The notes under the pieces: generated by a model
Database searches by the model: none
Seen by the model: only the letters and a program-made list of their open reading frames with translations
Told to the model about the DNA's origin: nothing
In this document: positions 55,228 to 61,678 of the stretch, in pieces
Numbering within the stretch: the first letter of the stretch is position 1
How the letters are laid out: every line of letters begins with the position of its first letter
From: JBELHR01 sp049606855
GTDB taxonomy: Bacteria; Bacteroidota; Bacteroidia; Flavobacteriales; Flavobacteriaceae
NCBI GenBank assembly: GCA_049606855.1
Contig: JBMYVY010000002.1
Span: 186,001 to 250,000, forward strand
Reading direction: 5' to 3'
DNA length: 64,000 nucleotides
Position numbers and translations under genes: made by a program

Positions 55228-55259
55228 AAAGATTGCTCCCGCTCCCGAGAGCAATCTTT
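55228..55259. terminator. Hairpin H2 of the tandem array
   Basis: Arms AAAGATTGCTC (55228-55238) and GAGCAATCTTT (55249-55259) form an 11-bp stem. T-rich tracts lie on both sides, so it could stop transcription in either direction. Confidence 0.7.
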
Positions 55260-55260
55260 C

Positions 55261-55329
55261 TTTTAATTGGCTAACCAAAACCAATCAAAAATCAACTAAC
55301 CAAACTTTATTTTTATGAAAACTTAAACT
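55261..55329. repeat. Tandem array, conserved segment copy 2
   Basis: This 69-nt copy is identical to copy 1 except for one extra T in the T run before ATGAAAACTTAA. It starts 137 nt after copy 1. Confidence 0.9.
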
Positions 55330-55351
55330 CTTTTCTATTTGATTCATTTAA

Positions 55352-55370
55352 TACAAAGCCCGTGCCAAAA
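55352..55370 (-). promoter_or_regulatory. Sigma-54-like box, array unit 2
   Basis: The minus strand reads TTTTGGCACGGGCTTTGTA. It matches TGGCACG-N4-TTGC in every -24 base and three of four -12 bases (TTGT instead of TTGC) with correct spacing. Confidence 0.45.
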
Positions 55371-55389
55371 ATGATTTTTTCTAAAGAAA

Positions 55390-55422
55390 AGTTACTCCCT
55401 GTTACGGGAGTAACTCCCTTTT
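55390..55422. terminator. Hairpin H3 of the tandem array
   Basis: Arms AGTTACTCCC (55390-55399) and GGGAGTAACT (55406-55415) form a perfect 10-bp stem with loop TGTTAC, flanked by AAAGAAA on the left and CCCTTTT on the right. Confidence 0.7.
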
Positions 55423-55475
55423 AATTGGCTAACCAAAACCAATCAAAAATCAACTAACCAAACTTTATATTTTAT
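55419..55475. repeat. Tandem array, conserved segment copy 3
   Basis: The first 50 nt (55419-55468) are identical to copies 1 and 2. It then diverges and lacks the ATGAAAACTTAA mini-frame, running instead into the inverted repeat that follows. It starts 158 nt after copy 2. Confidence 0.9.
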
Positions 55476-55535
55476 ACTATTTGGGATAACGCTTGCTCCA
55501 ACGCCTGTTCCATTCATTCACGTTATCCTAATAGT
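55476..55535. repeat. Inverted repeat (long stem) in array unit 3
   Basis: ACTATTTGGGATAACG (55476-55491) pairs with CGTTATCCTAATAGT (55521-55535), forming about 14 bp with one bulge/mismatch around a 29-nt loop rich in pyrimidines. It has no T run, so it is not a terminator. Confidence 0.75.
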
Positions 55536-55575
55536 TTGTGTAAATTCTACAATTTCAATGAACTGAATTACTATT

Positions 55576-55593
55576 TACAAATCCCGTGCCAAA
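55576..55593 (-). promoter_or_regulatory. Sigma-54-like box, array unit 3
   Basis: The minus strand reads TTTGGCACGGGATTTGTA and shares 17 of 18 bases with the unit 2 box. The -24 element TGGCACG is perfect; the -12 element is TTGT. Confidence 0.45.
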
Positions 55594-55610
55594 TATTATG
55601 CGCGCATAAA

Positions 55611-55635
55611 AAAAGCCACCCATTGGGTGGCTTTT
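55611..55635. terminator. Terminator H4 of the ATP synthase operon
   Basis: Arms AAAAGCCACCC (55611-55621) and GGGTGGCTTTT (55625-55635) have loop ATT. The minus strand shows seven T after the stem, 29 nt past the atpG stop. Confidence 0.88.
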
Positions 55636-55663
55636 AACATAATTTTATGAAACTTACTGGTTT

Positions 55664-56524
55664 TTAGCCATTTAAAGCCTCTGCTCCTCCAACGATTTCA
55701 AGGATTTCACCTGTAATCGCAGCTTGACGGGCTTTGTTGTAAGTTAATAATAAGTCATCTTGTAACTCTTTTGCGTTATCAGTTGCTTTGTGCATTGCAG
55801 TCATTCGAGCCCCATGCTCACCAGCATAAGAATCACGAACTGATTTGTACAATTGCATCTTCAAAGATTTAGGAATTAATTCCATAACAATCTCCTCTTT
55901 TGAAGGTTCGAAGATATAATCAGCTTGTACATTAGTATCACCTTCAGTTGCCTCTAGCGGCAAATAAGCTTCGTGCATTACCAATTGAGTAGCAGCATTT
56001 TTAAAGTGGTTATAGACCAACTCCACCTTATCAAATTGACCTTCAGCATAAGCTTGCATGATTTGGGAAGCCAATTCCGCAACGTTTTCGAATGTCAATT
56101 CATCGAAAATATCGTTGCGATTTTCATACAAGTTAAACTCCTTAGATAAGATGTCATTACCTTTTTTACCAATAGTTAGCAAGCTAACTTCTTTATCAGC
56201 ATATTGCTCCTTTACAATTTGTCTCACCGCCTTGACTATTGATGAATTAAATCCACCACACAAACCACGGTTAGAAGTGATAACAACTAAGAGAACCTTA
56301 GAAACGGATCTTTGCTCAGCATAAACACCTCCTGTGTCTCCATCTAAAGTAGCTGAAAGGTTTTGTAACAATTCAGTCAACTTATTAGAATAGGGACGCA
56401 TCGCAACAATTGCATCTTGAGCCTTTTTAAGCTTCGCCGCAGAAACCATCTTCATAGCACTCGTGATTTTCATCGTCGAGCCAATTGAAGTAATTCTGTT
56501 TCTTATTTCTTTTAAGTTTGCCAT
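55664..56524 (-). CDS. atpG: ATP synthase F1 subunit gamma
   Basis: This is the central rotor stalk of F1, coupling c-ring rotation to catalysis. The 286-residue protein has the long N-terminal helix (LKEIRNRITSIGSTMKITSAMKMVSAAKL), the core SNRGLCGGFNSSIVK near 85 and the C-terminal helix MTAMHKATDNAKELQDDLLLTYNKARQAAITGEILEIVGGAEAL. It is the last gene of the atpBEFHAG cluster. Confidence 0.97.
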   Translation of the reverse strand: MANLKEIRNRITSIGSTMKITSAMKMVSAAKLKKAQDAIVAMRPYSNKLTELLQNLSATLDGDTGGVYAEQRSVSKVLLVVITSNRGLCGGFNSSIVKAVRQIVKEQYADKEVSLLTIGKKGNDILSKEFNLYENRNDIFDELTFENVAELASQIMQAYAEGQFDKVELVYNHFKNAATQLVMHEAYLPLEATEGDTNVQADYIFEPSKEEIVMELIPKSLKMQLYKSVRDSYAGEHGARMTAMHKATDNAKELQDDLLLTYNKARQAAITGEILEIVGGAEALNG

Positions 56525-56543
56525 ACACTAGGTATTTTAAATA

Positions 56544-58121
56544 TTAAGCAAATTGAGCTGAGATTTCTTTTGCAGAACTTTCAATTGCCGCAATAGCCTC
56601 ATCTGTTAATTTACCAGCTTTTAATTGATCCAAAGCATCACGATGCTTCAAATTCATATAATTTTTAAACTCTGATTCAAACTCCTTAACCTTGTTCACA
56701 GGAACGTTAGCTAATAAGTTTTTTGAACCCGCATAGATAATTGCTACCTGATCTTCAACCTTTGCAGGAGAATTTTGTGGCTGCTTAAGAATCTCTACGT
56801 TTCGTTTACCTTTTTCAATTACATTCATTGTAGCTGCATCTAAATCTGAACCAAATTTGGCAAATGCTTCCAATTCACGGTAAGCTGCCTGGTCTAACTT
56901 CAATGTTCCAGATACTTTCTTCATAGACTTAATCTGAGCAGATCCACCTACACGAGAAACTGAGATACCAACGTTAATTGCTGGTCTAACTCCGGCGTTA
57001 AATAAATCTCCTTCTAAGAAAATCTGTCCATCTGTAATCGAAATTACGTTAGTTGGAATATATGCAGAAACGTCACCTGCTTGAGTCTCAATAATTGGAA
57101 GTGCTGTTAAAGAACCTCCACCTTTAATCAAGGGCTTGATAGAATCTGGTACATCATTCATTTGAGCTGCGATAGAATCATCATTGATTACTTTTGCTGC
57201 ACGCTCTAATAATCTTGAGTGTAAATAGAATACATCCCCTGGGTATGCCTCACGTCCTGGAGGTCTTCTCAATAATAATGAAAGCTCACGGTAAGCTACT
57301 GCTTGCTTAGATAAATCATCATATACAATTAGAGCAGGTCTTCCCGTATCACGGAAATACTCTCCAATCGCAGCTCCAGCAAATGGAGCATATACTTGCA
57401 TTGGTGCTGGATCAGAAGCGTTTGCCGCAACTACTACAGTATAGGCTAAAGCTCCTTTTTCTTCTAATAAGTTTACAATTCCTGCAACTGTTGAAGCTTT
57501 TTGTCCAATAGCAACATAAATACAGAATACTGGCTCACCAGCATCGTAAAATTCTTTTTGGTTCAAGATAGTATCAAGAGCAACGGTAGACTTACCTGTT
57601 TGACGGTCACCAATAACAAGCTCACGTTGTCCACGTCCAATTGGCACCATAGCGTCAATCGCTTTAATACCAGTTTGCATTGGCTCAGTAACTGGCTCTC
57701 GGAAGATTACACCTGGAGCTTTACGCTCTAGTGGCATCTCATAAGTCTCACCAGCAATAGGTCCTTTACCATCAATAGGGTTACCTAAAGTATCTACAAC
57801 ACGACCAACAATTCCTTCACCTACTTGAAGTGATGCAATTCTTTTTGTACGTTTTACTGTAGATCCTTCTTTTACTCCAGTAGCCTCTCCTAATAATACC
57901 ACCCCGACATTGTCTTCCTCAAGGTTAAGTACCATTCCTTCAAGTCCACCTTCAAACTCTACTAATTCACCGTATTGTACATTTGATAAACCATATACTT
58001 GGGCAATACCATCACCATCTTGTAATACAGTTCCCACCTCGTCTAAACTAGCTGAAGTGTCGAAATTCGTTAATTGTTTCTTTAAAATTGCTGAAACCTC
58101 AGCAGGCTTAATTGCTCCCAT
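56544..58121 (-). CDS. atpA: ATP synthase F1 subunit alpha
   Basis: This is the regulatory nucleotide-binding subunit of F1, 525 residues. It has Walker A GDRQTGKSTVALD near 171, PALIVYDDLSKQA near 266, the arginine-finger region ISVSRVGGSAQIKSM near 370 and YRELSLLLRRPPGREAYPGDVFYLHSRLLER near 282. It begins MGAIKPAEVSAILKKQL. The partner catalytic beta subunit is not encoded in the window. Confidence 0.97.
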   Translation of the reverse strand: MGAIKPAEVSAILKKQLTNFDTSASLDEVGTVLQDGDGIAQVYGLSNVQYGELVEFEGGLEGMVLNLEEDNVGVVLLGEATGVKEGSTVKRTKRIASLQVGEGIVGRVVDTLGNPIDGKGPIAGETYEMPLERKAPGVIFREPVTEPMQTGIKAIDAMVPIGRGQRELVIGDRQTGKSTVALDTILNQKEFYDAGEPVFCIYVAIGQKASTVAGIVNLLEEKGALAYTVVVAANASDPAPMQVYAPFAGAAIGEYFRDTGRPALIVYDDLSKQAVAYRELSLLLRRPPGREAYPGDVFYLHSRLLERAAKVINDDSIAAQMNDVPDSIKPLIKGGGSLTALPIIETQAGDVSAYIPTNVISITDGQIFLEGDLFNAGVRPAINVGISVSRVGGSAQIKSMKKVSGTLKLDQAAYRELEAFAKFGSDLDAATMNVIEKGKRNVEILKQPQNSPAKVEDQVAIIYAGSKNLLANVPVNKVKEFESEFKNYMNLKHRDALDQLKAGKLTDEAIAAIESSAKEISAQFA

Positions 58122-58161
58122 CTTATATATTTTTAATTCCGAAGGTTCTTAATTAATTCGC

Positions 58162-58719
58162 TTATATCTTTGCTTCAAAGTCACTTGTATCAAATTCTCT
58201 TCTCAAAGAATTAAGCTGGCTAGAAATACTCGCATCGTATTGTAAATCTCCAATACGCAAAATAAATCCACCTAAAATATCTTGATCCACTACATTTTCA
58301 ATGGCAGTTTCCTTTCCCGTAAGTTCTTTAACTTTTGCAAGAACTTTTGCTTCTAAATCCTTGGTTAAAGGAACGGCTGTCGTTACAACAGCAAGATCAA
58401 TTGATCTGTGATGATCGTAAATTACGGCAAACTGAGCTGCAATATCACGAAGTAACGGCAAACGTTTATTTTCAACCAACACACTGAAAAGACCAACAAC
58501 AATTCCATCTACATGAGAAGAAAACAAATCCTTCAAAATAGACAACTTTGCTGCTCCACTAACAACTGGGCTACTCAAGGCAACATTCAGTTCCGGATTC
58601 TCATCAATTGTGCTAACAATCATCTTCATCTGATCGTCTAATGCATCTGCTTTAGAATGTTCTAAACCAATGTTTAGAAGTGCCTTTGCATAACGATGTG
58701 GCGCTCTAATATCTTTCAT
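58162..58719 (-). CDS. atpH: ATP synthase F1 subunit delta
   Basis: This peripheral-stalk subunit (OSCP homologue) joins F1 to the b-subunit dimer. The 185-residue protein has RYAKALLNIGLEHSKAD near 8, NPELNVALSSPVVSGAAKLSILKDLF near 36, LVENKRLPLLRDIAAQF near 79 and the conserved end ILGGFILRIGDLQYDASISSQLNSLRREF near 146. It shares one base with atpF. Confidence 0.95.
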   Translation of the reverse strand: MKDIRAPHRYAKALLNIGLEHSKADALDDQMKMIVSTIDENPELNVALSSPVVSGAAKLSILKDLFSSHVDGIVVGLFSVLVENKRLPLLRDIAAQFAVIYDHHRSIDLAVVTTAVPLTKDLEAKVLAKVKELTGKETAIENVVDQDILGGFILRIGDLQYDASISSQLNSLRREFDTSDFEAKI

Positions 58720-59216
58720 TAGTTTAAGGTAACGTCTTTTAATTTATCTTCTACCAAAGCCAATTGGTCTTTGTCAGTAGATAATTCTTTAGCAACAACT
58801 TTTTCAGCAATTGAAATCGACAATTCAGCAACCTGAGCCTTTAATACAGAAATAGCAGCAGCTTTTTCTGTTTCCATAGCTTCTTTAGCTTGCTTAATAA
58901 TCTTATCTGCTTGAACCTGAGCTTCTTCTTTAGCTTCATTGATGATCGCATCTTTCATAGATTTAGCATCTTTCAAGATCCCATCTCTTTCCACTCTTGC
59001 TTCCTTCAAAATACGCTCATTGTCAGCAGCGATATTAGCCATCTCTGTCTTTGCACTTTCCGCAGACTCAAGAGCAGACTTAATACCTTCTTCACGCTCT
59101 TCTACCGCATTTAAAATAGGTTTCCAAGCATATTTTTTTAGCAAGAATACTAAAAGAATAAAAATCGCTGTTTGACTAATAAACAATCCTAAAGGAAAAT
59201 CATTTAACAACTCCAT
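58719..59216 (-). CDS. atpF: ATP synthase F0 subunit b
   Basis: This peripheral-stalk subunit has 165 residues: one N-terminal membrane helix (about 9-27, ending LKKYAWKPILNAVEEREEGI, the usual b-subunit junction) followed by a long Ala/Glu/Lys-rich coiled coil. It starts 88 nt after atpE. Confidence 0.95.
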   Translation of the reverse strand: MELLNDFPLGLFISQTAIFILLVFLLKKYAWKPILNAVEEREEGIKSALESAESAKTEMANIAADNERILKEARVERDGILKDAKSMKDAIINEAKEEAQVQADKIIKQAKEAMETEKAAAISVLKAQVAELSISIAEKVVAKELSTDKDQLALVEDKLKDVTLN

Positions 59217-59304
59217 ATATACTGTTATTTAAAGCTTTTTGTTTTAATTTTAATTAACAATTAGCTACAACCAACCGTTGTAGCTAAATTGTTTAGTGTT
59301 TCGA

Positions 59305-59496
59305 TTAAGCAGCAAATAATGCAGCGAAACCAATACCTTCAATAAGTGCAGCTGCAATCAACATTGCAGTTTGGATCTTACCTGAAGCTTCTGGTTGACG
59401 AGCGATTGCGTCCATTGCTGAACCACCGATTCTACCGATTCCCATTCCTGCTCCGATTACGATTAATCCTGCTCCTACGATTGATGGAATTTCCAT
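59305..59496 (-). CDS. atpE: ATP synthase F0 subunit c
   Basis: This rotor-ring proteolipid has 63 residues and forms a two-helix hairpin. The loop RQPEASGKIQ holds the conserved Arg-Gln-Pro, and the ion-binding Glu sits in AALIEGIGFAALF. The sodium-binding signature (Gln in helix 1, Ser/Thr after the Glu) is absent, since a Gly follows, so coupling to protons is expected. It is short compared with the usual 75-90 residues, as in other Bacteroidota. Confidence 0.96.
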   Translation of the reverse strand: MEIPSIVGAGLIVIGAGMGIGRIGGSAMDAIARQPEASGKIQTAMLIAAALIEGIGFAALFAA

Positions 59497-59530
59497 AATA
59501 TATTTATTTTAAAAATTAAACATTCAAAAA

Positions 59531-60625
59531 TTAGTGGTCATCGTGATGCTCTTCATTGGCAGAACCAAAATAAAGGGCTGATAACATTGTAAAAATATAC
59601 GCCTGTAGTGCTGCTACAAGCAATTCCAAAATAGATAATGCAAAAGCCAATCCGAAAGAAAGACTAGATCCAATCCAGTTTTGGAAAATAAACATCAAAC
59701 CAATAATACTCATCAATACCGTGTGACCTGCTACCATATTCGCATATAAACGAATCATAAGCGCAAAAGGCTTAATGAATATTCCAAGTAATTCAATTGG
59801 AGCTAAAACAATTTTCATCAAAACAGGTACTCCTGGCATCCAGAAAATATGTCCCCAATAATTTTTATTTGCCGACAAGTTCGTAATAAAGAAAGTAATC
59901 AAAGCCAATGACATGGTCACAGCAATATTTCCTGTTACATTTACACCAAGTGGCGTCAATCCAAATAAGTTCAAAAACCAAACAAAGAAGAATACAGTAA
60001 GTAAATAAGGCATGTACTTCTTGTAATTTTTCTCTCCAATATTCGGTAAAGCAATATCATCTCTAATATAAAGGATGATTGGCTCAAAGAAACGTGCAGC
60101 TCCAGTTGGAATTGGTCCTTTTTTATAAGTTTTCGCAAAAGAACTAAACATCCATAACATCATAATTGAAACCAAGATAATCATGGCAACGTTTTTTGTT
60201 ATAGATAGATCTAATGGTTTAATATTTGTTGGGTGATGCTCTGTATCGTAAGTAATTGTACCTGCCGCATCAGTCTTGTACACTAGGCCATGATATAACA
60301 TATAATAGTCATCTCCTGCCTGAGCAACAGATTCTCCATGATGAAATTTAGAAGAAGAAAATACCGTTAATCCAGATTCTGAATCATATAAAATTACTGG
60401 TAAAGGCATTCCAAAATGATGCTGATGACCATCAGAACCAGTCCAAGAAAACAGGTTAAAGTCATGTGAATCTTTAAGGTGGTGATCAATGAATTCCGTG
60501 ATTTCTTCCTTCTCTACTCCATTTACTTTATCACCTTCTAGATCATATTCTACATTGTGCGCCTCTTGGGCAAACGCCGTTAATCCGATGAACACAACTA
60601 AGGTCTTAAAAAATGTTTTTGTCAT
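59531..60625 (-). CDS. atpB: ATP synthase F0 subunit a
   Basis: This stator channel subunit has 364 residues. It has a signal-peptide-like start (MTKTFFKTLVVFIGLTAFAQE) and a His-rich periplasmic region of about 120 residues (HHLKDSHDFN, GSDGHQHHFG), a Bacteroidota form longer than in E. coli. The membrane part holds FVWFLNLFGLTPLG near 217 and the essential Arg in ALMIRLYANMVAGH near 290. It is followed by atpE after 34 nt. Confidence 0.96.
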   Translation of the reverse strand: MTKTFFKTLVVFIGLTAFAQEAHNVEYDLEGDKVNGVEKEEITEFIDHHLKDSHDFNLFSWTGSDGHQHHFGMPLPVILYDSESGLTVFSSSKFHHGESVAQAGDDYYMLYHGLVYKTDAAGTITYDTEHHPTNIKPLDLSITKNVAMIILVSIMMLWMFSSFAKTYKKGPIPTGAARFFEPIILYIRDDIALPNIGEKNYKKYMPYLLTVFFFVWFLNLFGLTPLGVNVTGNIAVTMSLALITFFITNLSANKNYWGHIFWMPGVPVLMKIVLAPIELLGIFIKPFALMIRLYANMVAGHTVLMSIIGLMFIFQNWIGSSLSFGLAFALSILELLVAALQAYIFTMLSALYFGSANEEHHDDH

Positions 60626-60738
60626 TTCGTTCTAATATCAGTGTCTAAAAAACGCTGCAAAGATATCTTTTTAAACCAAATAAAAAAAACGATTTCTCCT
60701 ATTATTTTGCCCCCCTTTAGAATTCAAAAAAAAACCTG

Positions 60739-61101
60739 CTAATCCCCTTGATTTAAGATCTTTCTCAAGGCCAAAACTTCAATGATTAAACAGACGACAT
60801 AAGGAACAAAAAATAAAGAGAAGGCTAATTTACCTTCACCTAAATTCCCTTGAAAAAACAAATAATACACACCGAACTTTATAAAGCTCCCAAAGAGAAA
60901 TAGAAATCCGAGTTGATCTCTAAACTTATTTCGAAAAAAGTAAATAATGAGATAGATTCCCACAGCCATAAGCCCATTAGCGAAATAAGACTTTTCTAAC
61001 CACTTTTGACTAAACTGTGTTCCTGTTACTCCAAGAACCCAGTCATGAAGGAAAAACGCGACTACAGGCACTGTGAAAAATAAAAGAATTTGCTTATTCA
61101 T
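60739..61101 (-). CDS. DUF6168-like membrane protein
   Basis: The protein has 120 residues and four transmembrane helices (about 5-25, 41-58, 66-85 and 93-112). I identify it with the DUF6168 family mainly from its position before atpB in Flavobacteriales and its helix pattern; sequence support is modest. Its place next to AtpZ suggests a role like AtpI in F0 assembly or ion supply, which is inference. It overlaps atpZ by 8 nt. Confidence 0.65.
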   Translation of the reverse strand: MNKQILLFFTVPVVAFFLHDWVLGVTGTQFSQKWLEKSYFANGLMAVGIYLIIYFFRNKFRDQLGFLFLFGSFIKFGVYYLFFQGNLGEGKLAFSLFFVPYVVCLIIEVLALRKILNQGD

Positions 61102-61300
61102 TTTCCATAGCCTTCAGCCGCTTGATCAGTGAATACATTGACAAAACAAAACCAATTAAAACCATTATAATCGTTAATGTCTTGTCAGTATTAAATTTTC
61201 CATCCAGCCATTTCCCAAGCAATGAGAACAACCATATAGTGACACCGAACTGAATACCAACTCCACTGAGTCGGATAAACTTATTAAGCGGTTTTTTCAA
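61094..61300 (-). CDS. AtpZ/AtpI family protein
   Basis: The protein has 68 residues and two membrane helices: GVGIQFGVTIWLFSLLGKWLDGKF carries the family GKWLD motif and TIIMVLIGFVLSMYSLIKRL is the second helix. AtpZ/AtpI proteins help magnesium/calcium supply or c-ring assembly of the ATP synthase. It overlaps bactofilin by 17 nt and the next gene by 8 nt, so it is tightly coupled. Confidence 0.88.
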   Translation of the reverse strand: MKKPLNKFIRLSGVGIQFGVTIWLFSLLGKWLDGKFNTDKTLTIIMVLIGFVLSMYSLIKRLKAMENE

Positions 61301-61676
61301 TCTGCTTTTTGTTTAACTCTTTAACAGAATTTTTCATACTGCAAGTTCCGTTAAGTGACGCTCCTGGTTCTACAGATAATTTTCCTATTACTGTATCTCC
61401 TGAAACTTGAGCAGTCGCACTTAAGCTCAAAGTATCTGAGACTTTAAGGTTTCCTTCAAAAACTCCTTCAATATCTGCATTTGTACAAGTGATACTTCCT
61501 TTCACTTCTCCTTGTTTTCCGATTACAACACGACCTTGTGTTTGAACATCGCCTTCTACTCTTCCATCTATTCTGAAATCTCCATCAGATTCGATATTTC
61601 CTACAATCTTTGTGTTCGCTGCTATCACGTTTCTTTGTGCCTCCGTCATAGGAGTTCCTTTTTTTTCATTAAACAT
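61284..61676 (-). CDS. Bactofilin (polymer-forming cytoskeletal protein)
   Basis: The protein has 130 residues and a right-handed beta-helix. It shows the repeating hydrophobic/Gly pattern of DUF583: NTKIVGNIESDGDFRIDGRVEGDVQTQ-type turns, VVIGKQGEVKGSI, NADIEGVFEGNLKV and ATAQVSGDTVIGKLSVEPGASLNG. Bactofilins polymerise at the membrane and shape cells or position machines. Its location between a PorW/SprE-like gene and the ATP synthase genes is typical of this order as I know it. Confidence 0.9.
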   Translation of the reverse strand: MFNEKKGTPMTEAQRNVIAANTKIVGNIESDGDFRIDGRVEGDVQTQGRVVIGKQGEVKGSITCTNADIEGVFEGNLKVSDTLSLSATAQVSGDTVIGKLSVEPGASLNGTCSMKNSVKELNKKQIEKTA

Positions 61677-61678
61677 AA

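Larger units (their letters stand above)
55228..55342 (-). ncRNA. Candidate small RNA, array unit 2
   Basis: This is inferred from layout only. On the minus strand a sigma-54-like box (55352-55370) would start transcription near 55342, the conserved 69-nt segment follows, and H2 would end the RNA after about 115 nt. No long reading frame is present. The opposite orientation, with the conserved segment as a 5' leader, is possible. Confidence 0.3.
55390..55565 (-). ncRNA. Candidate small RNA, array unit 3
   Basis: This is inferred. On the minus strand a sigma-54-like box at 55576-55593 would start an RNA near 55565 that contains the long stem at 55476-55535 and the conserved segment, and would end at H3 after about 175 nt. 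No long reading frame is present. Confidence 0.3.

Noticed and set aside
55124..55475. Possible CRISPR array or integron cassette array
   Set aside because: There are only three copies, repeats of 50-69 nt spaced 137 and 158 nt apart, no cas or integrase genes, and hairpins that are perfect stems with T runs rather than attC-like sites.
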